Source: JAZKIX01 sp040384645 | GTDB lineage: Bacteria; Pseudomonadota; Gammaproteobacteria; Burkholderiales; Burkholderiaceae_D | NCBI GenBank assembly: GCA_040384645.1 | Contig: JAZKIX010000154.1 | Span: forward strand, 1 to 18,783 | Direction of reading: 5' to 3' | Length of the DNA stretch: 18,783 nucleotides | Shown here: positions 1 to 7,370 of the stretch, in pieces | Layout: every line of letters begins with the position of its first letter | Position numbering within the stretch: the first letter of the stretch is position 1 | Notes under the pieces: generated by a model | Told to the model about the DNA's origin: nothing | The model's input: only the letters and a program-made list of their open reading frames with translations | Databases searched by the model: none | Position numbers and translations under genes: made by a program

Positions 1-308
1 ACGCGGTCATAAAAACCGGTGGCAAACAATATAAAGTTGTCGCTGGTGAAAAATTCAAAATAGAACAGATACCTGCTGACATTGGTTCCGAAATCACTAT
101 CGATCAAGTGCTCGCAGTGGGCGCTGGTGACACCATTAAATTTGGTGCTCCGTTGGTCGCAGGTGCTACGGTTCTGGTTACGGTATTGGCGCAAGGTCGC
201 CACGATAAGGTCAAGATTTTCAAGATGCGTCGTCGTAAGCATTACCAGAAACATCAAGGCCATCGCCAAAATTATACTGAAGTCCAAGTCGTTTCAATCA
301 ACGCTTAA
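1..308 (+). CDS. rplU: 50S ribosomal protein L21 (5' end cut by window)
   Basis: L21 is a large-subunit ribosomal protein that binds 23S rRNA. The frame is open from base 3 and ends at TAA 306-308. The visible 101 codons begin AVIKTGGKQYKV, and the two bases before them fit the end of a Tyr codon, so only Met-Tyr is missing and the full protein would be about 103 residues, the usual length. The basic C-terminal segment (KMRRRKHYQKHQGHRQ) is the typical rRNA-binding part. It lies 43 bp before rpmA, which has its own strong Shine-Dalgarno sequence, in the near-universal rplU-rpmA-obgE order. The promoter is outside the window. An alternative Met inside the gene (at 108) is not the start. Confidence 0.97.
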   Translation, partial: AVIKTGGKQYKVVAGEKFKIEQIPADIGSEITIDQVLAVGAGDTIKFGAPLVAGATVLVTVLAQGRHDKVKIFKMRRRKHYQKHQGHRQNYTEVQVVSINA

Positions 309-351
309 GTTCAATACTTCAAGCGCATAACCAGAATCAAAGGAGTCTTAA

Positions 352-633
352 ATGGCACATAAAAAAGGCGGCGGCACTACGCGCAACGGCCGTGATTCCG
401 AGTCAAAACGACTTGGCGTTAAAGTGTACGGCGGTCAAACAATCAATGCTGGCGGCATCATCATTCGTCAACGCGGCACACCAGTGCGTGCGGGCGAAAA
501 CGTCGGCATGGGCAAGGATCACACCTTGTTCGCGCTGATCGATGGCAAGGTTAAATTCCTTGTTAAAGGTCCAGAATCAAAGCAGTTCGTAACAGTAATT
601 CCTGCAGCTGCTCCAGCTGTAGCTGCGGCGTAA
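352..633 (+). CDS. rpmA: 50S ribosomal protein L27
   Basis: L27 is a large-subunit protein whose N-terminal tail reaches the peptidyl-transferase centre. The 93-residue product begins MAHKKGGGTTRNGRDSESKR, the classic L27 start, without the cleavable N-terminal extension known in Firmicutes. The conserved GGIIIRQRGT and GMGKDHTLFA segments follow. The C-terminus is an Ala/Pro-rich tail of about 12 residues, common in Burkholderiales. An AAAGGAG Shine-Dalgarno sequence lies about 6 nt before the ATG. It is cotranscribed with rplU (43-bp gap), and an intrinsic terminator follows 42 bp after the stop, before obgE. Confidence 0.98.
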   Translation: MAHKKGGGTTRNGRDSESKRLGVKVYGGQTINAGGIIIRQRGTPVRAGENVGMGKDHTLFALIDGKVKFLVKGPESKQFVTVIPAAAPAVAAA

Positions 634-675
634 TTTATACGGTTCGTAGATAAGTAAGGCGCAAGCCTTCCATCG

Positions 676-704
676 AAAGGCTCTGCCAGTGGTAGAGCCT
701 TTTT
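676..704 (+). terminator. Intrinsic terminator between rpmA and obgE
   Basis: AAAGGCTCTGCC (676-687) pairs with GGTAGAGCCTTT (691-702) across a 3-nt loop, giving a 12-bp stem with one G-U pair, and a T run ends at 704. It would end rplU-rpmA transcripts. It sits only 19 bp upstream of the obgE start, so obgE must depend on read-through or on a promoter inside this short gap. Seen directly; termination efficiency is inferred. Confidence 0.85.
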
Positions 705-723
705 AGTTTTATGGCGGTACATC

Positions 724-1833
724 ATGAAATTCATTGACGAAGCAAAAATTGAGGTCATCGCAGGCGATGGCGGTAACGGCTGCGCCTCTTTTTGCCGTGA
801 AAAATTCCGCCCTTTTGGCGGCCCAGACGGTGGCGACGGTGGTAAGGGTGGCAGCATTTTTGCTGTTGCGGATCGCAACATTAACACCTTGGTCGACTTC
901 CGCTTTTCCAAAATGCACAAGGCGCGCGATGGCGAAAACGGCCGTGGCGCCGATTGTTATGGCAAGGGCGCCGACGACATCATGTTGCGCATGCCAGTCG
1001 GTACACTGATTGTCGATAACGCCACTGGTGAGACAATGGCCGACTTGACCGAACATGGCCAGATCGAGTTGCTCGCTAAAGGCGGCGAGGGCGGCTGGGG
1101 CAATATCCATTTCAAGACATCGACCAATCGCGCGCCGCGCCAAAAAGGTGACGGTAAAGAAGGCGAACGGCGCGAATTGCGGCTGGAGCTGAAAGTATTG
1201 GCAGACGTCGGTCTGCTCGGTATGCCCAATGCTGGTAAATCGACCTTCATTTCGGCTGTGTCGAATGCACGTCCGAAGATTGCCGATTACCCGTTTACGA
1301 CATTGCATCCGAATTTGGGTGTGGTGCGCGTCAGTCATGAAAAAAGTTTCGTCATCGCCGATATTCCTGGTTTGATCGAAGGCGCATCCGAAGGTGCCGG
1401 TTTAGGCCATCAGTTCTTGCGTCACTTGCAGCGCACTGGTTTGCTATTGCATATCGTCGATCTGGCGCCGTTTGAAACTAATGTTGATCCAGTCAAAGAA
1501 GCTAAGGCGCTAGTCAAAGAACTCAAGAAATATGACGAGTCCCTGGTCGACAAGCCGCGCTGGTTGGTACTAAACAAGCTCGACATGGTGCCGGAAGAAG
1601 AACGTAAAAAGCGCGTCAAGGATTTCGTCAAGCGTTTCGCCTGGAAAGGTCCGGTATTTGAAATCTCTGCACTCAATCGCGAAGGTTGCGAAGATCTAGT
1701 GACGGCGATCTACATGCATCTCGAGCAAAAACGCAATTCCGAGCATCGTGCGGAAGAAACGCAAATGACCGAAGAAGCGCGTGGAATTGCCTCGATCGAT
1801 CCAGACGATCCTCGTTTCAAGGTTTTGGATTAA
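724..1833 (+). CDS. obgE: GTPase ObgE/CgtA, ribosome assembly factor
   Basis: Obg is an essential GTPase that binds the 50S subunit and takes part in late ribosome assembly and stress control. The 369 residues show the glycine-rich Obg fold (about 1-158, with NGCASFCREKF and PDGGDGGKGG), then the G domain: P-loop GMPNAGKS at 166-173, switch region DIPGLIEG from D213, NKLD from N284, and an ISALN G5 motif. A short acidic tail follows, as usual in proteobacteria. The start is ATG 724; a GGCGG about 7 nt upstream is only a weak Shine-Dalgarno. It follows rplU-rpmA in the standard cluster but is separated from them by an intrinsic terminator, and it has its own terminator just after the stop. Confidence 0.98.
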   Translation: MKFIDEAKIEVIAGDGGNGCASFCREKFRPFGGPDGGDGGKGGSIFAVADRNINTLVDFRFSKMHKARDGENGRGADCYGKGADDIMLRMPVGTLIVDNATGETMADLTEHGQIELLAKGGEGGWGNIHFKTSTNRAPRQKGDGKEGERRELRLELKVLADVGLLGMPNAGKSTFISAVSNARPKIADYPFTTLHPNLGVVRVSHEKSFVIADIPGLIEGASEGAGLGHQFLRHLQRTGLLLHIVDLAPFETNVDPVKEAKALVKELKKYDESLVDKPRWLVLNKLDMVPEEERKKRVKDFVKRFAWKGPVFEISALNREGCEDLVTAIYMHLEQKRNSEHRAEETQMTEEARGIASIDPDDPRFKVLD

Positions 1834-1836
1834 AGG

Positions 1837-1866
1837 ACTTGCCGATGCACCGCATTGGCAAGTTTT
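1837..1866 (+). terminator. Intrinsic terminator after obgE
   Basis: ACTTGCCGATGC (1837-1848) pairs with GCATTGGCAAGT (1852-1863) around a 3-nt loop, a 12-bp stem with one G-U pair, followed by TTT to 1866. It begins 3 bases after the obgE stop codon. The T run is short, so some read-through into proB is possible. Confidence 0.8.
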
Positions 1867-1958
1867 AGCTGCCGGAATTGCGCTTTTTTGCTTGAAGGCG
1901 CCCCACCATTAACCTTCGCGCAGGCAGTATCGGTAATTCTGCGCTTGCCGCTTACAGC

Positions 1959-3077
1959 ATGAATCCTGTCATTCAAAACGCCAAACGGCTTATCATCAAA
2001 GTCGGCTCTTCGCTGGTTACCAATGACGGCAAAGGGCTAGACCATGCGGCCATAGCCAAATGGGCGTCCCAGATCGCGCAACTCAGACTGATGGGCAAGG
2101 AAATTGTGCTGGTTAGTTCTGGCGCGATTGCTGAAGGCATGCAACGGCTTGGTTTCGACAAACGTCCTACGGGCATCCACGAACTGCAAGCCTGTGCTGC
2201 AGTCGGTCAGATGGGTTTGGCGCAAATTTACGAGACCAGCTTTCGCCAGCATGCATTAGGCACGGCTCAAGTGTTGTTGACTCATGCCGATCTGGCGGAC
2301 CGCGAACGTTATTTAAATGCACGCTCCACCTTATTCACCTTATTGCGTTTTGGCGTGGTGCCGATCATCAATGAAAACGATACGGTAGTCACCGATGAAA
2401 TCAAGTTTGGTGACAACGATACCTTGGGCGCCCTGGTTGCCAACCTGATCGAAGCCGACGCCCTGATTATCCTGACCGATCAGCGCGGTTTATATACCGC
2501 TGATCCGCGTAATAATCCTACGGCAGAATTTGTACACGAAGCCAAGGCCGGCGATCTTACGCTGGAAGCGATGGCTGGCGGCGCCGGCAGCAGTATTGGC
2601 CGGGGCGGCATGCTGACCAAGATCCTCGCCGCAAAACGTGCCGCAAGCTCAGGTGCGCATACCGTCATCGCATGGGGACGCGAGGATGAGGTGTTGACGC
2701 GCTTGGCAAACGGTGAAGCAATCGGTACCCAGTTGACTGCGCAGACCGGTCATCTGACGGCACGCAAGCAGTGGATGGCCGATCATTTGCAGACCATAGG
2801 CAACGTCATGCTGGATGCTGGCGCGGTGCAAAAGCTGGTGCAGGAAGGTAAATCGCTGTTATCGATTGGTGTCACCGCAGTGACTGGCGAATTCGGCCGT
2901 GGCGCGGTAGTGACTTGTACTGATGAGGCCGGTCGTGCGATCGCGCGTGGCATCAGCAATTACACCAGCGCCGAAACGCGCCGCATCATGCGCCGTCCAT
3001 CGAGCGAAATTGCATCAATATTGGGATTTGTAGAAGAGCCCGAATTAATACATCGAGACAATCTGGTTTTGATTTGA
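1959..3077 (+). CDS. proB: Glutamate 5-kinase (proline biosynthesis)
   Basis: ProB phosphorylates glutamate to gamma-glutamyl phosphate, the first step of proline synthesis, and is normally feedback-inhibited by proline. The 372-residue protein has the amino-acid-kinase fold: KVGSSLVTNDG near the N-terminus, LVSSGAIAEG, NENDTV and FGDNDTLGALVA (substrate and phosphate binding), LTDQRGLYTADPR, and GRGGMLTKILAA. A C-terminal PUA domain follows from about residue 280 (GRGAVVTCTDEAGRAIARG). The start gives a normal N-terminus (MNPVIQNAKRLIIKVGSS), but no Shine-Dalgarno is visible before it. It lies between the obgE terminator and the convergent rppH. proA is not in the window. Confidence 0.97.
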   Translation: MNPVIQNAKRLIIKVGSSLVTNDGKGLDHAAIAKWASQIAQLRLMGKEIVLVSSGAIAEGMQRLGFDKRPTGIHELQACAAVGQMGLAQIYETSFRQHALGTAQVLLTHADLADRERYLNARSTLFTLLRFGVVPIINENDTVVTDEIKFGDNDTLGALVANLIEADALIILTDQRGLYTADPRNNPTAEFVHEAKAGDLTLEAMAGGAGSSIGRGGMLTKILAAKRAASSGAHTVIAWGREDEVLTRLANGEAIGTQLTAQTGHLTARKQWMADHLQTIGNVMLDAGAVQKLVQEGKSLLSIGVTAVTGEFGRGAVVTCTDEAGRAIARGISNYTSAETRRIMRRPSSEIASILGFVEEPELIHRDNLVLI

Positions 3078-3102
3078 ATTGGCGATACAGCCCGAAACAG
3101 CT

Positions 3103-3148
3103 ATCAACAAGCCCCTTGATTATCAAAATATCAGCAGGGACTGTTGAT
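3103..3148. other. Hairpin between convergent proB and rppH
   Basis: ATCAACA (3103-3109) is the exact reverse complement of TGTTGAT (3142-3148), and CCC/GGG pairing is possible just inside. The loop is long and no clear T run follows on either strand. It lies between the two convergent stop codons, where a shared terminator is expected, so a weak bidirectional terminator is the simplest reading. Confidence 0.3.
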
Positions 3149-3154
3149 GTCAGT

Positions 3155-3760
3155 TTAGTGTGGGTCGTCTTCAGGTAGATCAGTTGGGGGCATACTCATC
3201 AACGGTATTGAAATCTCTTGCACGCGCGGTGCATGTGGCTGGCGTAGGTAGCGCGCTACCGGCCTATGAACCGGTGCCGGTGCAACAGGCCAGCTTAAAA
3301 AGCGCGCCAATTCCTGTAAGGCTCTTTGATAGACATCGCGTTTAAATTCGATCACGACATCCAGCGGAACCCAGTAATCGTGCCAGCGCCATGCATCGAA
3401 CTCGGGGTGTTCAGTCAGGCGCAGGTTAACATCGCAATCGCGTCCGACCATACGCAGCAAAAACCAGATCTGTTTTTGGCCCCGATAATGCCCGCGAATT
3501 TCGCGCTTGATAAAATGATCCGGCACTTCATAGCGCAGCCAGTCGCGGGTACGGCCGACAATTTTGACATGCTCGTGACGCAGGCCGACTTCTTCTTCCA
3601 GTTCACGGAACATGGCCTGTTCTGGCGTTTCGCCATACTTGATGCCGCCTTGCGGAAACTGCCACGAATGCTCGCGCACTCGCTTGCCCCACCACACCTC
3701 ATTTTGGGCGTTAAGCAGGATAATGCCGACGTTCGGGCGAAACCCTTCACGGTCCAGCAT
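3155..3760 (-). CDS. rppH: RNA pyrophosphohydrolase (Nudix)
   Basis: RppH removes pyrophosphate from the 5' end of triphosphorylated mRNA and so starts RNase E-dependent decay. The 201 residues carry a complete Nudix box at 38-60: G38, E44, R52-E53, E56-E57, G59, starting in GGIKYGETP. It is preceded by the family N-terminus MLDREGFRPNVGIILLN and the WQFPQGG signature. The C-terminus has a Pro-rich tail beyond the length of the 176-residue E. coli protein, as is common in Burkholderiales. I chose ATG at 3760 because a GAGGTG Shine-Dalgarno lies 4 nt upstream; the TTG four codons earlier overlaps that site. It is divergent from proS and convergent with proB. Confidence 0.95.
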   Translation of the reverse strand: MLDREGFRPNVGIILLNAQNEVWWGKRVREHSWQFPQGGIKYGETPEQAMFRELEEEVGLRHEHVKIVGRTRDWLRYEVPDHFIKREIRGHYRGQKQIWFLLRMVGRDCDVNLRLTEHPEFDAWRWHDYWVPLDVVIEFKRDVYQRALQELARFLSWPVAPAPVHRPVARYLRQPHAPRVQEISIPLMSMPPTDLPEDDPH

Positions 3761-3824
3761 GTTGCACCTCAAAACTTTCTGCTGCTAGGCGCCTCTCGAT
3801 ACAAAAATGACGCGCAAAACGCCG

Positions 3825-3860
3825 TCCTGGCAACGCTGCATGAATGCAAGCCTGCCAGGA
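3825..3860. repeat. Imperfect 36-bp dyad between rppH and proS
   Basis: TCCTGGCA (3825-3832) is the exact reverse complement of TGCCAGGA (3853-3860). Inside it, TGCAT (3837-3841) pairs with ATGCA (3844-3848) on the same centre. The two matched blocks are separated by 4 mismatched bases in each arm. It lies 65 bp upstream of the rppH start and about 107 bp upstream of proS. It could be an operator, or a structured 5' UTR if rppH is transcribed from further upstream. Confidence 0.55.
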
Positions 3861-3928
3861 TCGTAGTCAATTGAGTGTGATTGTATAAAGTAGGGGCGCA
3901 TCAGCTAGCTAATCCTTTAAAATTACGT

Positions 3929-3938
3929 TGATTATAAC
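3929..3938 (+). promoter_or_regulatory. Possible proS promoter -10 region
   Basis: TATAAC at 3933-3938 matches the -10 consensus at 5 of 6 bases, and a TG two bases upstream resembles an extended -10 element, though one base off. No convincing -35 hexamer lies 16-18 bp upstream. A start near 3945 would give a leader of about 22 nt, part of which is a 12-bp palindrome (CTTTTTAAAAAG, 3944-3955). Confidence 0.25.
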
Positions 3939-3966
3939 TCTCCCTTTTTAAAAAGAATCCATCGTT

Positions 3967-5688
3967 ATGCGCGCCTCCCGTTTTTTTGTTTCAACCCTCA
4001 AAGAAGCTCCATCCGACGCCGAAATCGTCAGCCATCAATTGATGATGCGCGCCGGCATGATCAAGCGCCTTGGCTCCGGCATTTACACTTATATGCCTAT
4101 CGGTTTGCGCGTAATTCGCAAGGTCGAAGCCATCATTCGGGAGGAAATGAACCGTGCTGGCGCGATTGAATTGCTGATGCCGCTGGTGCAGCCGGCAGAA
4201 CTTTGGCAAGAAACCGGGCGCTGGGACAAGATGGGGCCGGAACTGATGCGCGTGAAAGACCGCCATGGCCGCGATTATGCAATCCAGCCGACGTCGGAAG
4301 AAGTCATCACCGACGTAGTGCGCAATGAAATCAAATCCTATCGCCAGTTGCCGATCAATTTCTACCATGTGCAAACCAAATTCCGCGATGAGCGTCGTCC
4401 GCGTTTTGGCTTGATGCGCGGGCGCGAATTTACGATGAAAGACGCCTACTCATTCGACCGCGATCCAGCCGCAATGCAGCAATCGTACCAAATCATGTTC
4501 GATGCCTATTCCCGCATTTTCAGCCGCTTCGGCCTGAAATTTCGCGCGGTGGCGGCTGACAATGGTGCCATCGGCGGTTCAGGTTCGCACGAATTTCATG
4601 TGATCGCGCAGACAGGTGAAGATGCCATCGTGTATTGCCCGACTTCTGAATATGCCGCCAATATGGAAGCGGCCGAAGCAGTCGCGCCGTCCCCAAGCCG
4701 CGCTACTGCCAGCCTAAACTTGAGTAAAACCGCCACGCCCACTACCACGACTTGCGAAGATGTTGCCAAGTTGCTTGGCGTGTCCTTGACGCAAACGGTC
4801 AAATCGATTGTGCTTACGGTGGAAAAAGAAAAAGGCAATGAAATCTGGTTGCTGCTGTTGCGCGGCGATCACGAAATGAACGAAGTCAAAGTTAATAAAA
4901 TCCCCGGCCTGGGCCAGTATCGCTTCGCTACCGCTGCTGAAATAGCGGAAGCTTTCGGCACCGTGCCCGGCTATCTCGGCCCGATTGGCACCAAACTGCC
5001 CGTCAAAGTCGTTGCCGATCGCACCGTTGTTGCGATGCATGACTTCGTTTGCGGTGCCAATGAAGAAGGTTTCCACTTCACCGGAACCAACTGGGGACGT
5101 GACTTGCCCGAACCGCAAGTGGCAGACATCCGCAATGTGGTTGAAGGCGATCCTTCACCCGATGGCAAAGGCGTGTTGGCGGTCGAGCGCGGAATCGAAG
5201 TCGGCCATGTATTCCAGCTCGGTACCCGCTATTCGCAAGACATGAAAGCGACTTTCCTAGATGAAAACGGCAAGCCGCAATTGCTGCAAATGGGGTGCTA
5301 CGGCATCGGTGTGACGCGTATCTTGGGCGCGGCAATCGAGCAAAATTTTGACGCCAAAGGCATCATCTGGCCAGCCTCGATTGCACCATTTGAAGTTGTG
5401 TTGTGCCCAATGGGCTATGACCGCAGCGAGGCAGTCAAATTAGAGACCGATAAATTGTATGCCGCCCTGCAAGCCGCGGGCGTCGACGTGATCCTGGATG
5501 ACCGTGGCGAGCGGCCCGGTGCGATGTTTGCCGATTGGGAATTGATCGGCGTGCCGCACCGCGTCGTCGTCGGTGACCGCGGTTTGAAGGAAGGCAATCT
5601 TGAATACCAAGGCCGGCGCGACAGTGCAGCCACTGCGGTGCCGTTGGGTGAGATTGTCCACTTCATTGGCACCCTTTTGGCAGCGTGA
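3967..5688 (+). CDS. proS: Prolyl-tRNA synthetase
   Basis: ProS charges tRNA-Pro with proline in the cytoplasm. The 573-residue protein is the bacterial class II type with an editing insertion. The N-terminus is MRASRFFVSTLKEAPSDAEI. Motif 2 begins at F139 (FRDERRPRFGLMRGREF). The YbaK-like insertion domain spans about 225-395 and includes VCGANEEGFHFTGTNWGRD. Motif 3 is at about 443 (GCYGIGVTR). The anticodon-binding domain fills the last 110 residues (DDRGERPGAMFADWELIGVP). The start agrees with the family N-terminus; no strong Shine-Dalgarno is visible. It is divergent from rppH across 206 bp. The transglycosylase gene follows 89 bp after the stop. Confidence 0.98.
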   Translation: MRASRFFVSTLKEAPSDAEIVSHQLMMRAGMIKRLGSGIYTYMPIGLRVIRKVEAIIREEMNRAGAIELLMPLVQPAELWQETGRWDKMGPELMRVKDRHGRDYAIQPTSEEVITDVVRNEIKSYRQLPINFYHVQTKFRDERRPRFGLMRGREFTMKDAYSFDRDPAAMQQSYQIMFDAYSRIFSRFGLKFRAVAADNGAIGGSGSHEFHVIAQTGEDAIVYCPTSEYAANMEAAEAVAPSPSRATASLNLSKTATPTTTTCEDVAKLLGVSLTQTVKSIVLTVEKEKGNEIWLLLLRGDHEMNEVKVNKIPGLGQYRFATAAEIAEAFGTVPGYLGPIGTKLPVKVVADRTVVAMHDFVCGANEEGFHFTGTNWGRDLPEPQVADIRNVVEGDPSPDGKGVLAVERGIEVGHVFQLGTRYSQDMKATFLDENGKPQLLQMGCYGIGVTRILGAAIEQNFDAKGIIWPASIAPFEVVLCPMGYDRSEAVKLETDKLYAALQAAGVDVILDDRGERPGAMFADWELIGVPHRVVVGDRGLKEGNLEYQGRRDSAATAVPLGEIVHFIGTLLAA

Positions 5689-6338
5689 AGGCCTTCAATA
5701 TACCCCTACCCAGTATTTATTTTTACGCGCTAAATACATGCGGATCAGGGGGTTTTTATCGACATACTCCTATTAAAATGTCATTATTGTGGGGCTTTGT
5801 TGGATTTTTTTGGCGTCTGCGTGCGGCGGCAGTCGGCTTGACCGCGCTCCTGACGCTGATCAGCAGCGCGGCATTGGCGGGCAATCAGAAGGAAGAGGCG
5901 ATGGCCGATTCGGTGCGGGTTGCCTTGTCGAACGCGATTGCCGATACTCGTCCACCTAAGCCGAAATTTACCGACATCAGTGAGCGCATCAAGTATCTGC
6001 ATTGGCTGGGCGAGATATCGGACCGGCTCAAGCGAAAAATACCCGATAACCAAATGCGGCTTGAATTTATCGAGGCCGTTTGGTACGAATCGACCCGGGC
6101 TGGACTCGATCCAGGTCTCGTGCTGGGATTGATCCAGGTCGAATCGGCATATCGCAAATATGCCGTTTCCATCGTCGGCGCACGCGGTTATATGCAGGTG
6201 ATGCCGTTTTGGACCAAAGTCATTGGCGACAATGACCGTAAAAAATTATTTCATATGCAAACCAATTTGCGCTATGGCTGTTCGATTTTGCGCTTGTATG
6301 TCGATATGGAAGGCGGCAATTTGTATCTGGCGCTGGGC

Positions 6339-6563
6339 CATCAATAATTACTGTAATTTGTTCTACGTACTTTTCATAAAAACTTTGTAATTGGGTAACT
6401 ACTTTGTGCATCATCTTTATGTTGCGGTCGAACTCTGCCATCATCAACATGAATTTGACGTTCTGAATCCGGCCCGCGCCCCATCGTCCCGACCGCAGGC
6501 CTTGCAGGAATTGCAGACCGCTGATGGTGCCGTGTTTGTGCGCGCAGATCACGCAATCGACCT
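6339..6563. other. Unidentified sequence inserted in the transglycosylase gene
   Basis: About 225 bp unrelated to the surrounding gene separate its two parts and end at the N gap. The first 70 bases are AT-rich and the rest is GC-rich. On the minus strand one frame is open through the whole segment and contains GTISGLQFLQGLRSGRW and a helical stretch (EFDRNIKMMHKVVTQLQ); another minus frame ends at a TGA at 6374. I recognise neither. The position, inside a gene and against an assembly gap, suits one end of a repeated mobile element that broke the assembly, but a misjoin of contigs is equally possible. No terminal inverted repeat or target duplication can be checked because the right end is missing. 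Confidence 0.45.
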
Positions 6564-6573
6564 NNNNNNNNNN
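6564..6573. other. Assembly gap (10 N)
   Basis: Ten N bases mark a scaffold join whose true length is unknown; ten is a common placeholder. Native transglycosylase sequence resumes at 6574. Confidence 0.98.
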
Positions 6574-6643
6574 CAGCCGCGGCCGGCCAGATTATCCCAA
6601 CGCGGTGCTGGCGGCCTGGAAGCGCTGGGAATTCAAACCTTAG

Positions 6644-6848
6644 GAAGTCGACCCATCGGCGTCAAGCAAAGTAAATATGCCAATGTTATTACCTCTTCTG
6701 GTCGATCGTGATGGGGAGGATATGGCGTAAAAGGAGTTGCGATACTGCCGGTGCCGATCAAGGTGTTGCCGTGGCAGGCATTGACAGGATATGGGCAAAA
6801 AAATACAGCGATTTTCTGGATTGAATTTGTAGCGAGTGGATAGCCAAT
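6644..6848. other. Intergenic region, no gene seen
   Basis: Between the transglycosylase remnant and the terminator at 6849 I see no supported gene. A 43-codon open stretch on the plus strand (about 6712-6840) lacks a plausible start codon with a ribosome binding site. Longer minus-strand frames run through the terminator hairpin and resemble nothing I know. Part of this region is likely the 3' UTR of the transglycosylase gene. Confidence 0.5.
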
Positions 6849-6888
6849 AAAAATGCCTGCATGATCTAAAGTCATGCAGGCATTTTTT
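6849..6888. terminator. Strong bidirectional intrinsic terminator
   Basis: AAAAATGCCTGCATGA (6849-6864) pairs perfectly with TCATGCAGGCATTTTT (6872-6887): a 16-bp stem with a 7-nt loop (TCTAAAG), an A tract on the left and a T tract on the right. It can work on both strands, ending the transglycosylase transcript on plus and the SWIB-gene transcript on minus, whose stop lies about 70 bp away. Confidence 0.92.
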
Positions 6889-6956
6889 GCGCAATCATTG
6901 CCAGGCGCACAGAGCTTCACTCACCCGGCAATCAAAACGATTTACTCCAAGCTATA

Positions 6957-7370
6957 TTATTTCAAGTGATCGGAAACCAGCTTGGTCATCTCGAACATCG
7001 AAACCTGTGCTTTACCGCCAAACACGGCTTTTAGCTTGTCGTCACCATTGATCATGCGGCGATTTGCTGGATCTTGCAAATCGTGTTTTTTGATGTATTC
7101 CCAGATTTTCTTGGTGACTTCAGTGCGTGGTAATGGTGTCGCGCCGATTACCGCAGCCAGGACGGCCGATGGTGTCATCGCCTTCATGAATGCTGCATTT
7201 GGCTTACGTGCCACGGCGGCGGGCGCTGCTGCTTTTTTAACTGCTGGCTTGGCTGCTGCTTTGGCTGCGGGCGCTGCCGCTACCTTTTTGACTGCAGGTT
7301 TAGCTGCAGGCGCGGCCTTTTTGGCAGGTGCTGCTTTCGCTGCTACTACAGGTTTTTTGGCTGTTGCCAT
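6957..7370 (-). CDS. SWIB/MDM2-domain protein with histone H1-like basic tail
   Basis: The 137-residue protein has two parts. Residues 1-57 are a low-complexity Lys/Ala/Pro tail made of AAPAKKAAP- and AVKKA-like repeats, resembling histone H1-like bacterial proteins. Residues about 62-137 form a SWIB domain (AFMKAMTPSAVLAAVIGATP, TKKIWEYIKKHDLQDP, MINGDDKLKAVFG, FEMTKLVSDHLK). SWIB domains are known from eukaryotic chromatin-remodelling complexes and from Chlamydia and other bacteria; the role of the proteobacterial versions is not established, and DNA or nucleoid binding is my inference from the basic tail. I chose ATG 7370 because a perfect AAGGAGG lies 7 nt upstream; the longer frame to 7457 has no support. 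It appears monocistronic, with a strong terminator downstream. Confidence 0.9.
   Translation of the reverse strand: MATAKKPVVAAKAAPAKKAAPAAKPAVKKVAAAPAAKAAAKPAVKKAAAPAAVARKPNAAFMKAMTPSAVLAAVIGATPLPRTEVTKKIWEYIKKHDLQDPANRRMINGDDKLKAVFGGKAQVSMFEMTKLVSDHLK

Larger units (their letters stand above)
5778..6643 (+). pseudogene. Lytic transglycosylase (SLT domain), interrupted near its 3' end
   Basis: Lytic transglycosylases cut the glycan chains of peptidoglycan in the periplasm. From ATG 5778 the protein starts with a clear signal peptide (MSLLWGFVGFFWRLR, then a hydrophobic core ending SSAALA). The SLT domain follows, with catalytic E122 in IQVESAYRK and GARGYMQVMPFW from about 134. The frame is intact to LYLALG (6338) and then runs into unrelated sequence, stopping at 6347. 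The expected C-terminus resumes after the N gap: from 6575 the frame reads SRGRPDYPNAVLAAWKRW and ends at TAG 6641-6643. About 11 native bases (expected to encode Arg-Tyr-Asn-Gly) are missing. The intact protein would be about 213 residues; 187 are left of the break. The lost Tyr-Asn-Gly motif belongs to the conserved end of the SLT fold. A GTG at 5685 overlapping the proS stop is a less likely start. Confidence 0.85.

Noticed and set aside
3326..3874. 182-codon plus-strand frame opposite rppH
   Set aside because: It is the antisense shadow of the well-supported Nudix gene.
6633..6920. 95-codon minus-strand frame after the transglycosylase remnant
   Set aside because: It runs through the strong terminator hairpin and resembles no known protein.
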